Below, one piece after another: positions 50,908 to 59,120 of a stretch of DNA of 64,000 bases (position 1 is the stretch's first letter; each line of letters opens with the position of its first letter). A program made the position numbers and the translations under genes. The stretch spans positions 496,001 through 560,000 of the forward strand of contig CAVTSA010000004.1 of NCBI GenBank assembly GCA_963737225.1. The letters are read 5' to 3'. The notes beneath the pieces are model-generated. The model saw only the letters and a list, made by a program, of their open reading frames with translations. It was not told where the DNA came from and did no database searches. Source of the DNA: CAVTSA01 sp963737225. Its GTDB lineage: Bacteria; Chloroflexota; Dormibacteria; Dormibacterales; Dormibacteraceae.

Positions 50908-52215
50908 TCAGACCAGACGGCGAAAGCCGGTGTGCGCCACCGGGCCCCGCAGGCGCCGGCGCACATCCCCCGCCGCGACCGCCTCGCCGAGGATGCCGAA
51001 GACCTCTCCGGCGGCTTCCAGATACGCGTCGATGTGGTGGTCTTGATGCGCGAAGCTGGCGTAGAACCCGCGTCCGGCGAGGAAGCCCCGGTCCAGCATC
51101 AGCTGGGTGAACAGCGTCGCCGTCGCCTGGCCGTCGGAACCCTCGAAGGCGAGGGTGGCGAGGGGTGGGAGGCCGCCTACGGTGACTTTCACGTTCGCCG
51201 TCGCGCCCAGCCGGCGCCACCCGTCCTGCACCCGGGCGCCGATTCGCACCAGGTGGTCGCCGACCCGGTTGGCCCGGTGCTTCCGCAGCGTGGCCAGCGC
51301 CGCCGCGGGCCCGATCCTCTCGGTCCAGGAGGTACTGGACACGAACGCCTGCTGCGCCGCCGTCATCACGCGTCCGACGCCGATCACCGCGCCGATCGGA
51401 TAGCCGTTGCCGAGCGCCTTGGCGAAGACCGCCACGTCCGGCGTGACCCCGTAGTGAAGGTGCACGCCGCCCGTCACCAGGCGCAGGCCGCTCGTCACCT
51501 CGTCGAAGATGAGCACCGCGCCGGCATCCCTTGCGAGCTCCCGGACGCCCGCCAGGAAGCCCGGGGCGGGGTCGCCGCCGCGAGCCGGCTCCATCACCAC
51601 GGCCGCCACCCGATCCCGGTGTCTCGCCAGCAGGTCCTCCAACTCCCCGAGGTTGTTGTAGCCGAACGGCAGCGCGGTACCGGCGAGCTCGCGAGGCACC
51701 CCGGCCGGGTCGAGACCCGGGAGCCAGTGGCCGTCCAGCGCGTCGCCACGCGCGAGATTCGCGGCCAGATACCAGTCGTGCCAGCCGTGGTAGCCGCAGA
51801 ACACGACCAAGGAACGTCGGGTGACCGTGCGAGCGATTCGCACCGCGACCGCCAGCGCCTCGCCGCCCGCCCGGGTGTACCGGACCATGTCCGCCCAGGG
51901 ATGCAGCTCGCACAGGAGGTCGGCCAGCTCCAGCTCCTCCGGACAGTTCAGGGTGGCCATCGAGCCGGCGTCGATCGCGCGCCGGGCGGCGTCGTCGACG
52001 TCCTGGTCGGCGAATCCGAGCACGCAGGCCCCGATCCCCGTCGAGCTCATGTCCAGGTACTCGTTGCCGTCGAGGTCCCAGGTCCGAACGCCCCGCGCTC
52101 TCGAGTAGTAGCGGGGCCACTGACCGGGCGCGAACATCTCCGGCCGCTTGGAGAGCAGCTGCGTGCCGCCCGGTATCCGCCGGAGCGCGCGCTGCTCGAG
52201 GTCGGGGTCGGTCAC
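50908..52215 (-). CDS. Class III aminotransferase (glutamate-1-semialdehyde-aminomutase-like)
   Basis: 435-residue fold-type I PLP enzyme. PLP Lys lies in FAKALGNGYPIGAV, PLP Asp in LIFDEVTSGLR, and the GSA-type GGEALAVAVRIAR box replaces the usual SGSEA. The active-site loop before the second-domain reads SSTSWTERIGPA rather than GGTYNAN, so substrate differs from true GSA aminomutase. GTG 52215 overlaps the GNAT gene stop (GTGA). It likely transaminates a keto-sugar or aldehyde produced by the oxidoreductases nearby. Confidence 0.87.
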   Translation of the reverse strand: MTDPDLEQRALRRIPGGTQLLSKRPEMFAPGQWPRYYSRARGVRTWDLDGNEYLDMSSTGIGACVLGFADQDVDDAARRAIDAGSMATLNCPEELELADLLCELHPWADMVRYTRAGGEALAVAVRIARTVTRRSLVVFCGYHGWHDWYLAANLARGDALDGHWLPGLDPAGVPRELAGTALPFGYNNLGELEDLLARHRDRVAAVVMEPARGGDPAPGFLAGVRELARDAGAVLIFDEVTSGLRLVTGGVHLHYGVTPDVAVFAKALGNGYPIGAVIGVGRVMTAAQQAFVSSTSWTERIGPAAALATLRKHRANRVGDHLVRIGARVQDGWRRLGATANVKVTVGGLPPLATLAFEGSDGQATATLFTQLMLDRGFLAGRGFYASFAHQDHHIDAYLEAAGEVFGILGEAVAAGDVRRRLRGPVAHTGFRRLV

Positions 52216-53228
52216 CGGACCGACCCCACGAAGACCTCGGCGTCCTCCACTCCCTCCGGCGTACGGACCGCGCCCGGCAGACGCGCCACCGGGCTCAGGT
52301 CCAGCGACTGAAGCCAGCGCCGCTTGAGCGCGTCCGAGCTCGCGACGTAGGCCATCAGGGTGCTCAACCCCTCGCTCTTGGCGGCAGCCACCAGGGGCCG
52401 GGCCAGGTCGAAAGGCTGGTACGACTCGGCGATCGCCAGGTCCAGCACGCCGACGTGGGCCTGGCTCCAGCCCGGCCCCGGCGTCAGGGTCCCGAAGCCG
52501 ATCACCCGGTGCGCCCCCTCGCCGGCCATCACATACATGACGCCGCCGCGCGCGGCCACGTCTTCGCGGACCACCGTGAAGCCCGATACGCAGCGATCCA
52601 GCCGCCCGTGCAAGCCGGACGCCAGGCCACGCGGATAGTCGAGGAACACCTGTGGCCAGGGCTGCGCGCACAAGCAGGCGAACCCGGGAAGGTCCCCCCA
52701 CTCCACCTCGCGCACCGTGGCGCGCTGGCCAGGGGCGAAGAACTCCGCCTCGGGGTCACTGTCGGGTGGCACGGCTCGACGCATGACGACCCCGCTCACG
52801 GGGCGGAATCCGGCACGGGCGTACACCTCTCGCCGGGCCGCTCGGGAGCCCAGGTACGCGACCCGGCAGCCGGCGGCCGACGCCACCTCGACCGCCGCGG
52901 CGGTGACCGCCGACCCGATCCCCCGACCTCGGTGACTCGGCAGGGTGACCACGTTGGCCACCACGCAGACCTCGGGATCCCGGCGCGGGAAAGCGACAGT
53001 GGCCGTGGATACCGGTTGGTCCGCATCGAACGCAACCACCGACACCCACCGCAGCGTCTCGCTCCCCTCACCGCCGAGCGCGCTCAACCACTCGAAGTCC
53101 CCTCGCGTCCACTCGGTTCGCCAGAGGCCGGTCAGCATCGCCGCGTCCGCCGTCGAGGCGGGATACTCGATGGCCCGGATCCCGAGCGGGGGCCCGGTCC
53201 GCGGCGCGATGGTGCCGGTCGGGTTCAC
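52212..53228 (-). CDS. GNAT-family N-acetyltransferase, probably tandem domains
   Basis: 338 residues. The first half has acetyl-CoA loop motif A in VVTLPSHRGRGIGSAVT and the beta-bulge region GCRVAYLGSRAA. The second half has a weaker GNAT-like strand pattern (RVIGFGTLTPGPGW), suggesting a pseudo-domain. GTG 53228 overlaps the stop of the upstream oxidoreductase and its stop overlaps the aminotransferase start, so all three are coupled: oxidoreductase, acetyltransferase, aminotransferase. The acceptor is probably an amine made by that aminotransferase. Confidence 0.82.
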   Translation of the reverse strand: MNPTGTIAPRTGPPLGIRAIEYPASTADAAMLTGLWRTEWTRGDFEWLSALGGEGSETLRWVSVVAFDADQPVSTATVAFPRRDPEVCVVANVVTLPSHRGRGIGSAVTAAAVEVASAAGCRVAYLGSRAARREVYARAGFRPVSGVVMRRAVPPDSDPEAEFFAPGQRATVREVEWGDLPGFACLCAQPWPQVFLDYPRGLASGLHGRLDRCVSGFTVVREDVAARGGVMYVMAGEGAHRVIGFGTLTPGPGWSQAHVGVLDLAIAESYQPFDLARPLVAAAKSEGLSTLMAYVASSDALKRRWLQSLDLSPVARLPGAVRTPEGVEDAEVFVGSVR

Positions 53229-54220
53229 CGGCCGGCCCCTTGCTCGGCCTGGGCCAGCACGTCCAGCACCTCCAGGTCCCGAACAAAGTCGTGCGGAAAG
53301 GGTTGGGCGCCGTCGATCGCGGCCAGGAAAGCGGCGGTCTCGTCGATGTACATCTGCTCGCCGATCCGCGGGTCGTAGCCGAGATGCGCGGTGCCCGACT
53401 GATAGGGAAGCTCTTCCCACCGGTCGGTGGCGCAGTCGTACAGCATCACCACGTGGCTGCTCCAGTCCCACAGGATCTGCCCGTCATCTCCTGTGATGCG
53501 CAGCACCCGGGTGGACGGGCGGGCGACGACGTCGACCACGAGGGAGCCCAGCGCCGGGGCCCAGTCGAGGAGCAGCGAGTAGGTGTCGTCGATGTCCGCG
53601 CCCGGCAGGACGATCGTCTGGGCATGCATGCCCGCGACCCGGCGCGGGACTCCCATCAGGCGCATGATCCAGCGCAGCTCGAAGACGGTCATCTCTCGCG
53701 CTCCACCCGTTTCGCGCCGGGACGCGTACAGGTCGCCCAACGGCTCCCAGGGGTGCCAGGCGGAGAGGTGGTTGCCACAATGATGGGTGAGACTCGAGAT
53801 CCGGCCCAGCCGCCCCTCGTCGAGCAGCCCGGCGATCAGCCGGACCGCGGGGTGGAAGAGCATGGTGTTGGAGGGCACCAGCTGCACGCCGGCTTCCCGC
53901 GCCGCGGCCGCGACCTCTTTCAGCCCCCCCGCGACCACGCCCGCCTCGACGAAGGCCGGCAAGCGCCGCTCCACCGCCTCGCGCAGGTAACGCAGGTGCA
54001 GATGGGGCGGAACGGAGATGCAGAGCACGCCCACCTTCCCCGCCTCGAGCGCGGCCTCCAACCCGTCGTAGGTCGGTATCCCCAAACCCTCCGCCACCTC
54101 GTCGCGCCGGTCGGGACGAGGGTCGACTCCGACCAGCCGCGTCTCGCCCAGCGCGGTCAGGCAACGAAGCCGTCGCTTCCCCATCGAACCCAGCCCGACA
54201 ACCGCCACCCCGTGCTCCAC
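53225..54220 (-). CDS. Gfo/Idh/MocA-family protein lacking the catalytic Lys
   Basis: 331 residues. Rossmann motif VVGLGSMGKRRL is intact. At the usual EKP motif the sequence reads FVEAGVVAGG, so the catalytic Lys is missing; an active dehydrogenase would need another residue. His region THHCGNHLSAW follows. GTG 54220 is preferred: an AGGAG lies upstream (54227-54231), and ATG 54238 would sit inside the 17-bp operator. First gene of the operon that continues through GNAT and aminotransferase. Confidence 0.84.
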   Translation of the reverse strand: MEHGVAVVGLGSMGKRRLRCLTALGETRLVGVDPRPDRRDEVAEGLGIPTYDGLEAALEAGKVGVLCISVPPHLHLRYLREAVERRLPAFVEAGVVAGGLKEVAAAAREAGVQLVPSNTMLFHPAVRLIAGLLDEGRLGRISSLTHHCGNHLSAWHPWEPLGDLYASRRETGGAREMTVFELRWIMRLMGVPRRVAGMHAQTIVLPGADIDDTYSLLLDWAPALGSLVVDVVARPSTRVLRITGDDGQILWDWSSHVVMLYDCATDRWEELPYQSGTAHLGYDPRIGEQMYIDETAAFLAAIDGAQPFPHDFVRDLEVLDVLAQAEQGAGR

Positions 54221-54231
54221 GGGACACTCCT

Positions 54232-54248
54232 GTTTCATCTAATGGAAC
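54232..54248. promoter_or_regulatory. IclR-type operator site 3 (GTTTCA-N5-TGGAAC)
   Basis: 17-bp inverted repeat immediately upstream of the ribosome site of the gene at 54220. A TTGACA -35-like box on the minus strand lies about 40 bp upstream, followed at 17 bp by CATTGT. Repressor here would sit over or just after the transcription start. Confidence 0.6.
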
Positions 54249-54292
54249 GGATGGTTTGCCAGGCAATACAATGACAGGCCCGGAGGGCGGTG

Positions 54293-55300
54293 TCAATCGC
54301 CCACCGCGACCCACGCGCGCTCGATGCTCGAACGCCTCAATGCGAGCGCAACCCGCAGCGCCGCGATAGCGTCGTGCAACGTCACGCGCGGCGGCTGACG
54401 CCCGGCCACGACGTCCAGGAAGTGATCGGCCTGCCTCCCCAGAAGCTCGAGGCGTGAGTCGGGCTCACGATATTCCCGGACCATCTCGTCTCCGTGCCCT
54501 CGAACCCGAACCAGACCGGCGGGAACGTCAGCGTCCAGGGTCCCGCGGTCCCCGACCACGGTGAGACGCCGCCTGCCGGGCTTCTGGACGTAGTCGAGGT
54601 GGAAGCTTCCCGTTGCTCCGCTCGCAAGCTGCAGCGCACCGTCGGCGAAATTCGGATCCTGCACCAGCGGCAGCGAGGAGACCCGGCCGGCCAGGGCGCA
54701 GCCCGACCGAATCGGCGACAGGAGCCAGTTGACGTAGTCCCACTCGTGGCTGTAATCGAGGAAGAGCCCGCCCGGAAGGGGTTCGCGGAACCGGTTCCTC
54801 GCGACTTCCAACGTCTCGTACGCGCCGAGCATGACCTGGAAGCTGACCGGGACGCCGATCGCCCCGTCCTGCACCAGCGTCCGCACCCGCGCCAGCGCCC
54901 GTGAGTGCCTCAGGACGTAGCCGACGAGGACGTGCGTACCGGAGGCGGCCTGGGCCGTGGCCAGCCGCCGGGCCGCTTCGAGATCATCGCTGACCGGCTT
55001 CTCGACCAGCACCGGGATCCCCCGTTCGCAGCCCGCCGACGCCTGCTCGACGTGGAACCGGTCCGGGGTCGCGACCACCAGCCCGTCCAGGCCGCTGTCG
55101 AGGAGCCGCTCGAAGGAGCCCGTCGACTCCTGATGCGGAACGCCGGCGACGGCTTCCAGAGAGGCCGCCGCGGGATCGTAGAAGACCAGCTCCACGCCGC
55201 GTTCTGCCAGGACCCGGGCGTGCGCAGCACCGATCGACCCCAACCCGCTGACGCCGATCCGGCAACGTTTGCCCGCCGCCCCCTGCGGTGCGGCCGTCAC
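54293..55300 (-). CDS. Gfo/Idh/MocA-family oxidoreductase
   Basis: 335 residues. NAD(P) motif GVSGLGSIGAAHARVL, Lys motif LVEKPVSDDLEA, substrate-domain segment FLDYSHEWDYVNWLLSP. GTG 55300 is preferred because AGGAGAGG lies upstream; GTG 55324 is an alternative. It lies 48 bp behind the SDR at 55349, in the same leftward run that starts at site 4 (56228). Confidence 0.88.
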   Translation of the reverse strand: MTAAPQGAAGKRCRIGVSGLGSIGAAHARVLAERGVELVFYDPAAASLEAVAGVPHQESTGSFERLLDSGLDGLVVATPDRFHVEQASAGCERGIPVLVEKPVSDDLEAARRLATAQAASGTHVLVGYVLRHSRALARVRTLVQDGAIGVPVSFQVMLGAYETLEVARNRFREPLPGGLFLDYSHEWDYVNWLLSPIRSGCALAGRVSSLPLVQDPNFADGALQLASGATGSFHLDYVQKPGRRRLTVVGDRGTLDADVPAGLVRVRGHGDEMVREYREPDSRLELLGRQADHFLDVVAGRQPPRVTLHDAIAALRVALALRRSSIERAWVAVGD

Positions 55301-55348
55301 CGCGCGCCTCTCCTGGACCGGCACCGCCGGTTGGGGCGGAGACCCACG

Positions 55349-56131
55349 TCAGTGTGCCGTCCAGCCGCCGTCGACCATGAGGTTGACACCGGTCACGTAG
55401 GCGGCCGCGTCGGAGGCGAGAAACACCACCGCGCCCTTGATGTCGTCTTCACCTGCCATGCGCCCCAGCGGAGTGCGCGCGGAGTAGGCCCGGACGAACG
55501 CCTCGGGCTGACCGCTGTGCAACCCACCCGGGCTGATGCAGTTCACGCGAACGCCTCGGGGACCGTACTGGCAGGCCACGTACCGGGTGAAGTTCACCAT
55601 CCCGCCCTTGTCGTAGGCGTAGTAGGCGGGGTTGCTCATGTCGGTCCCGGAGTAGATCGAGAAGTCCGGGCCGACCACCCCGTAGATGGAACCGATGTTG
55701 ATGATGGACCCGCCCCCCGAGACCGCCATCTGCTCCGCGCACGCCTGCGTGATGCTGAAGAGCCCGAGGCTGTTGATGCGCGAGGTGGCTTCCCAGTCGG
55801 CGGCGCTGGTGTGAGTGAGGTCCCCGCCCTGCCGGTGGACGGCGCCGTTGACCAGTACGTCGATCCGTCCGAAGCGCCGCACCAGCTCCGCGCAGAACGC
55901 GGCTATCGAAGCGAGGTCGGCGAGGTCGAGATGCAGAGGGGTCGCCTGCAGCCCCCGGGTCAGCAGCTGATCAGCCCAGTCCTCCCGGGCCTCCTGGGAG
56001 CGGGAGGCGACGACCACGTGCGCGCCCGCCTCGGCGAGCGCCGCGCACATCGGCCGCCCGTAGAGGCCGGCGCCGCCGGTCACGACGGCAATCCTGCCCT
56101 TCAGACTGAACAGGTCGCTGATCGCTGTCAT
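55349..56131 (-). CDS. SDR-family oxidoreductase
   Basis: 260-residue classical SDR. TGGAGLYGRPM is the cofactor motif (one residue different from TGxxxGIG), VNGAVHRQ replaces NNAG, Ser lies in INIGSIYGVVG and the Tyr/Lys pair in YYAYDKGG. C-terminus VTGVNLMVDGGWTAH. ATG 56131. Starts the leftward arm of a divergent promoter around operator site 4. Confidence 0.87.
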   Translation of the reverse strand: MTAISDLFSLKGRIAVVTGGAGLYGRPMCAALAEAGAHVVVASRSQEAREDWADQLLTRGLQATPLHLDLADLASIAAFCAELVRRFGRIDVLVNGAVHRQGGDLTHTSAADWEATSRINSLGLFSITQACAEQMAVSGGGSIINIGSIYGVVGPDFSIYSGTDMSNPAYYAYDKGGMVNFTRYVACQYGPRGVRVNCISPGGLHSGQPEAFVRAYSARTPLGRMAGEDDIKGAVVFLASDAAAYVTGVNLMVDGGWTAH

Positions 56132-56227
56132 CTGCTGGCTCCTCCGTCCCGGCCGGCGCGCCGGGGATCGGCCCGGCGCTTGACACGTCCCAGTTGGTCT
56201 GGCATCGTATCACCTGTTCAAAAGATC

Positions 56228-56244
56228 GTTTCACTGTACGAAAC
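56228..56244. promoter_or_regulatory. IclR-type operator site 4 (GTTTCA-N5-CGAAAC)
   Basis: 17-bp inverted repeat, extended to TCGTTTC-N7-GAAACGA, in the divergent region between the SDR (start 56131) and the MlrC-type gene (start 56278). TTGACA at 56180-56185 followed at 17 bp by CATCGT resembles the arrangement at site 3. Confidence 0.62.
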
Positions 56245-56277
56245 GACCTCCCAGCGTGGCAAGGAGAGAGGAACCGG

Positions 56278-57792
56278 GTGCCGAACACGCCGATCCGACT
56301 GGCGGCGCTGGGCCTCACGCACGAGTCGAACACGTTCGCGTCGCAGCCCACCGACGTCGCCGCATTCGAGGCGTCCGAGGTCCTCCGCGGGCCGGAGATC
56401 TGGACGCAGCTGGCCACCTCCCGCGAAAGCATGGCCGGCTTCCACGACGCACACGACGGTACCTCGGTGGTGGTCGAACCGCTCATGTTCAGCAACGCCA
56501 ACCCGCGAGGCCCGATCACCCGCGACGCGTTCGAACGGCTCGGCGGCGAGATGCTCGCGCTCCTCCGGGAAGGCGGCCCCTGGGACGGCGTGCTGATGGC
56601 CCAGCACGGTGCCGCGGTGAGCGAGGAGCACGTCGACGCCGACGCCGAGCTGGTCGGCCGCGCGCGTGCCATCGTCGGCCCCGGGGTGCCGATCGGCGTG
56701 GCGCTCGACCTCCACGGCAACCTCTCGCGTGGGGTCGTCGAACAGAGCACGGTCACCGTCGGGTACCGGACGAATCCGCACGGTGACGCCCGCGAGCGCG
56801 CCCGGGAGTGTGCGGAGCTGGTGATACGGACAGTGCGCCGGGAGATCGCACCCGTGCAGACGTGGCTCCCGGTGCCGCTGGTTCCGAACATCCTCAACCA
56901 GTCGACGGACCTGGAGCCGATGCGAACCCTCTACGGGGCCGACCTGGAACGTGTGCTGGCCACCGAGCACGTGCTCTCAGCGACGATCATGCAGGGCTAC
57001 CCCTACGCCGACGTGCCGGACATGCGGATGAGCTGCGTGGTCGTGGCCGACGGCGACCAGCCCGCCGCCGATCGCGCCGCGCGATGGCTGGCCGGCCGGA
57101 TCTGGGCACGGCGCGCGGAGCTCGACGGCCGCGCCCCGCGACCCGAGGAGGCCGTCGCCCGCGCCGCCGCGGCGGCAGCCGGCCCGGTGGTGCTGCTCGA
57201 CGTCGGCGACAACATCGGGGGCGGCAGCCCGGGCGACTCCACCGTCCTGCTCGACGAGGCGCTGCGCCAGGGGGTCAGCAGCGTGCTGCTCTCGCTGCAC
57301 GACCCGGAGGCGGTCCGCGCGTGCGAGGCCGCCGGCGAGGGCGGGCACGTCGCGATCGCGGTCGGGGCGAAGGCCGACGACATGCACGGGCGCCCGGTGG
57401 CGGTCGAGGGCAGAGTCGTGCGGCTCTACGACGGCAGGTTCGAGGATCCCGGCCCCACCCACGGCGGCATTCGCTTCTTCGACGCCGGTCCCAGCGCCGT
57501 ACTGGAGTGCGAGGCCGGCCCGACCATCGTGCTCCAGACGCACCTGATCCAGAACATCAGCCTGCAGGAGTACCGGTCGGCCGGGATCGAGCCGACCCGC
57601 TTTCACGTCATCATCGCGAAGGGGGTCAACGCGCCCCGGTTCGCGTACGTGCCGATCGCCTCCGAGCTGATCCAGGTCGACACTCCGGGCGTCACCAGCG
57701 CCGATCTACGCCGCTTCAGCTACCGCCATCGCCCGCGACCGCTCTTCCCGTTCGAGAGCGACGCCACGTTGGCGGGAGAGCCCGACGCGTGA
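56278..57792 (+). CDS. M81-family metallopeptidase (MlrC-like)
   Basis: 504-residue MlrC/microcystinase C family enzyme. Residues expected to bind zinc lie in ALDLHGNLS (Asp, His) and the N-terminal LTHESNTF (His). The conserved GVLMAQHGAAVSEEHVDADA and LDVGDNIGGGSPGDST segments are present. GTG 56278 has an AAGGAGAG site. Members hydrolyse short linear peptides or amides. Its GTGA overlap with the aminotransferase downstream implies shared use. Operator site 4 lies 34 bp upstream. Confidence 0.88.
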   Translation: MPNTPIRLAALGLTHESNTFASQPTDVAAFEASEVLRGPEIWTQLATSRESMAGFHDAHDGTSVVVEPLMFSNANPRGPITRDAFERLGGEMLALLREGGPWDGVLMAQHGAAVSEEHVDADAELVGRARAIVGPGVPIGVALDLHGNLSRGVVEQSTVTVGYRTNPHGDARERARECAELVIRTVRREIAPVQTWLPVPLVPNILNQSTDLEPMRTLYGADLERVLATEHVLSATIMQGYPYADVPDMRMSCVVVADGDQPAADRAARWLAGRIWARRAELDGRAPRPEEAVARAAAAAAGPVVLLDVGDNIGGGSPGDSTVLLDEALRQGVSSVLLSLHDPEAVRACEAAGEGGHVAIAVGAKADDMHGRPVAVEGRVVRLYDGRFEDPGPTHGGIRFFDAGPSAVLECEAGPTIVLQTHLIQNISLQEYRSAGIEPTRFHVIIAKGVNAPRFAYVPIASELIQVDTPGVTSADLRRFSYRHRPRPLFPFESDATLAGEPDA

Positions 57793-59108
57793 GCGGGACC
57801 GATCAGACGCAGCGCTACGCTCGGTCCATCGCCCTCCACCGGCGGGCCGAGAAGACGCTGCCCGGAGGCGTCAACAGCAACTTCCGTCTCGGGGGGACGC
57901 CGGTTCCGCTCTTCTGGTCATCGGGCCTCGGCGCTCACGTCACCGACGCGGACGGCAACGACTACGTCGACTACGTCCTCGGCATGGGCCCCGCGATCCT
58001 CGGCCACCGTCCGGCGGCGGTGGTGGAGGCGGTGGCCGCCTCGCTGAGTCTTGGCCAGACGCTCGCGGGGCAGCACGAGATGGAGATCGAGCTGGCCGAG
58101 CTGATCGTTCGCGCGGTGCCGTCCGCGGAGCAGGTCCGGATCGCCTCCTCCGGCTCCGAGGCCGTCCAGCTCGCGCTCCGGGTGGCACGTGCCGCCACCG
58201 GCAGACGGCTGGTACTCAAGTTCGAGGGGCATTACCACGGCTGGCTGGACACGATCATGGTCAGCACCAATCCCCCGCTCGCCGAGGCCGGGCCGGTGGA
58301 CGACCCCAATCCGGTCCTCCAGAGCGTGGGGCAGTCGGCGGCTGCCGCGTCGGAGGTCCGCGTGCTGCCGTGGAACGACGGCGACGCCGTGGAGAGGTTC
58401 CTCGCGGCGCACGGCGAAGAGGTGGCGGCAGTGATCATGGAGCCGATCCTCTGCAACACCTCCGTCATCGTCCCCCGCCAGGGCTACCTGGAGAAGGTCC
58501 GGGAGCTGGTCACGCGAGCCGGCGCGGTGCTCGTGTTCGACGAGGTGATCACGGGCTTTCGAGTCGGGCCCGGCGGCGCCCAGGGCCTGCTCGGCGTGAC
58601 GCCCGACCTCACCGTGCTCGGCAAGGCGGTGGGAGCGGGGTTCCCGCTCGCGGCGGTGGCCGGACGGCGCGACCTGATGCAGCTGACCGCAACCGGCGGC
58701 GTGGTCCACGGCGGCACCTACAACGCCAACCTGGTGGCCGTGTCGGCGGCGCGGGAGGCCCTGCGGCTGCTGACCGTCGAGGACGGCGACCTCTACCGGC
58801 ACATGAGCGCGGTCGGTGAACGCCTGATGGACGGTCTGCGGGAGCTTGGCGCCACGATCGACCCCGCCCTCCGCGTCCAGGGCATGGGGAACGTCTTCAA
58901 TACCGCGTTCTTCGAAGGCGGCGAGGTCGTCGACTACCGGTCGTACCAGCGCGCCGACGCGGGCCGCCAGCGGCGCTTTCTGCGCTCGCTCCAGGATCAC
59001 GGCGTGCGCGTCACCTCACGCGGCACTTGGTTCCTGTCCTCCGCGCACACGCCCGACGACGTCGACCGCACGCTCGCCGCGGCGGCCGCGGCGCTCCGAG
59101 AGGTGTGA
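57789..59108 (+). CDS. Class III aminotransferase (glutamate-1-semialdehyde-aminomutase-like)
   Basis: 439 residues. GSA-type opening KTLPGGVNSNFRLGG, SSGSEAVQLALRVARA box, FEGHYHGW, PLP Asp in VFDEVITGFR, PLP Lys in VLGKAVGAGFPLAAV and VHGGTYNANLVAVSA. It is closer to HemL-like aminotransferases than the paralogue at 50908, but its operon with MlrC rather than heme genes argues against a heme role. GTG 57789 overlaps the MlrC stop. Confidence 0.88.
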   Translation: MSGTDQTQRYARSIALHRRAEKTLPGGVNSNFRLGGTPVPLFWSSGLGAHVTDADGNDYVDYVLGMGPAILGHRPAAVVEAVAASLSLGQTLAGQHEMEIELAELIVRAVPSAEQVRIASSGSEAVQLALRVARAATGRRLVLKFEGHYHGWLDTIMVSTNPPLAEAGPVDDPNPVLQSVGQSAAAASEVRVLPWNDGDAVERFLAAHGEEVAAVIMEPILCNTSVIVPRQGYLEKVRELVTRAGAVLVFDEVITGFRVGPGGAQGLLGVTPDLTVLGKAVGAGFPLAAVAGRRDLMQLTATGGVVHGGTYNANLVAVSAAREALRLLTVEDGDLYRHMSAVGERLMDGLRELGATIDPALRVQGMGNVFNTAFFEGGEVVDYRSYQRADAGRQRRFLRSLQDHGVRVTSRGTWFLSSAHTPDDVDRTLAAAAAALREV

Positions 59109-59120
59109 ACGGGCGGGGTC

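Noticed and set aside
54905..56596. 563-codon plus-strand open frame
   Set aside because: It runs opposite the Gfo/Idh and SDR genes and then out of frame through the MlrC gene; composition and lack of motifs mark it as a shadow.
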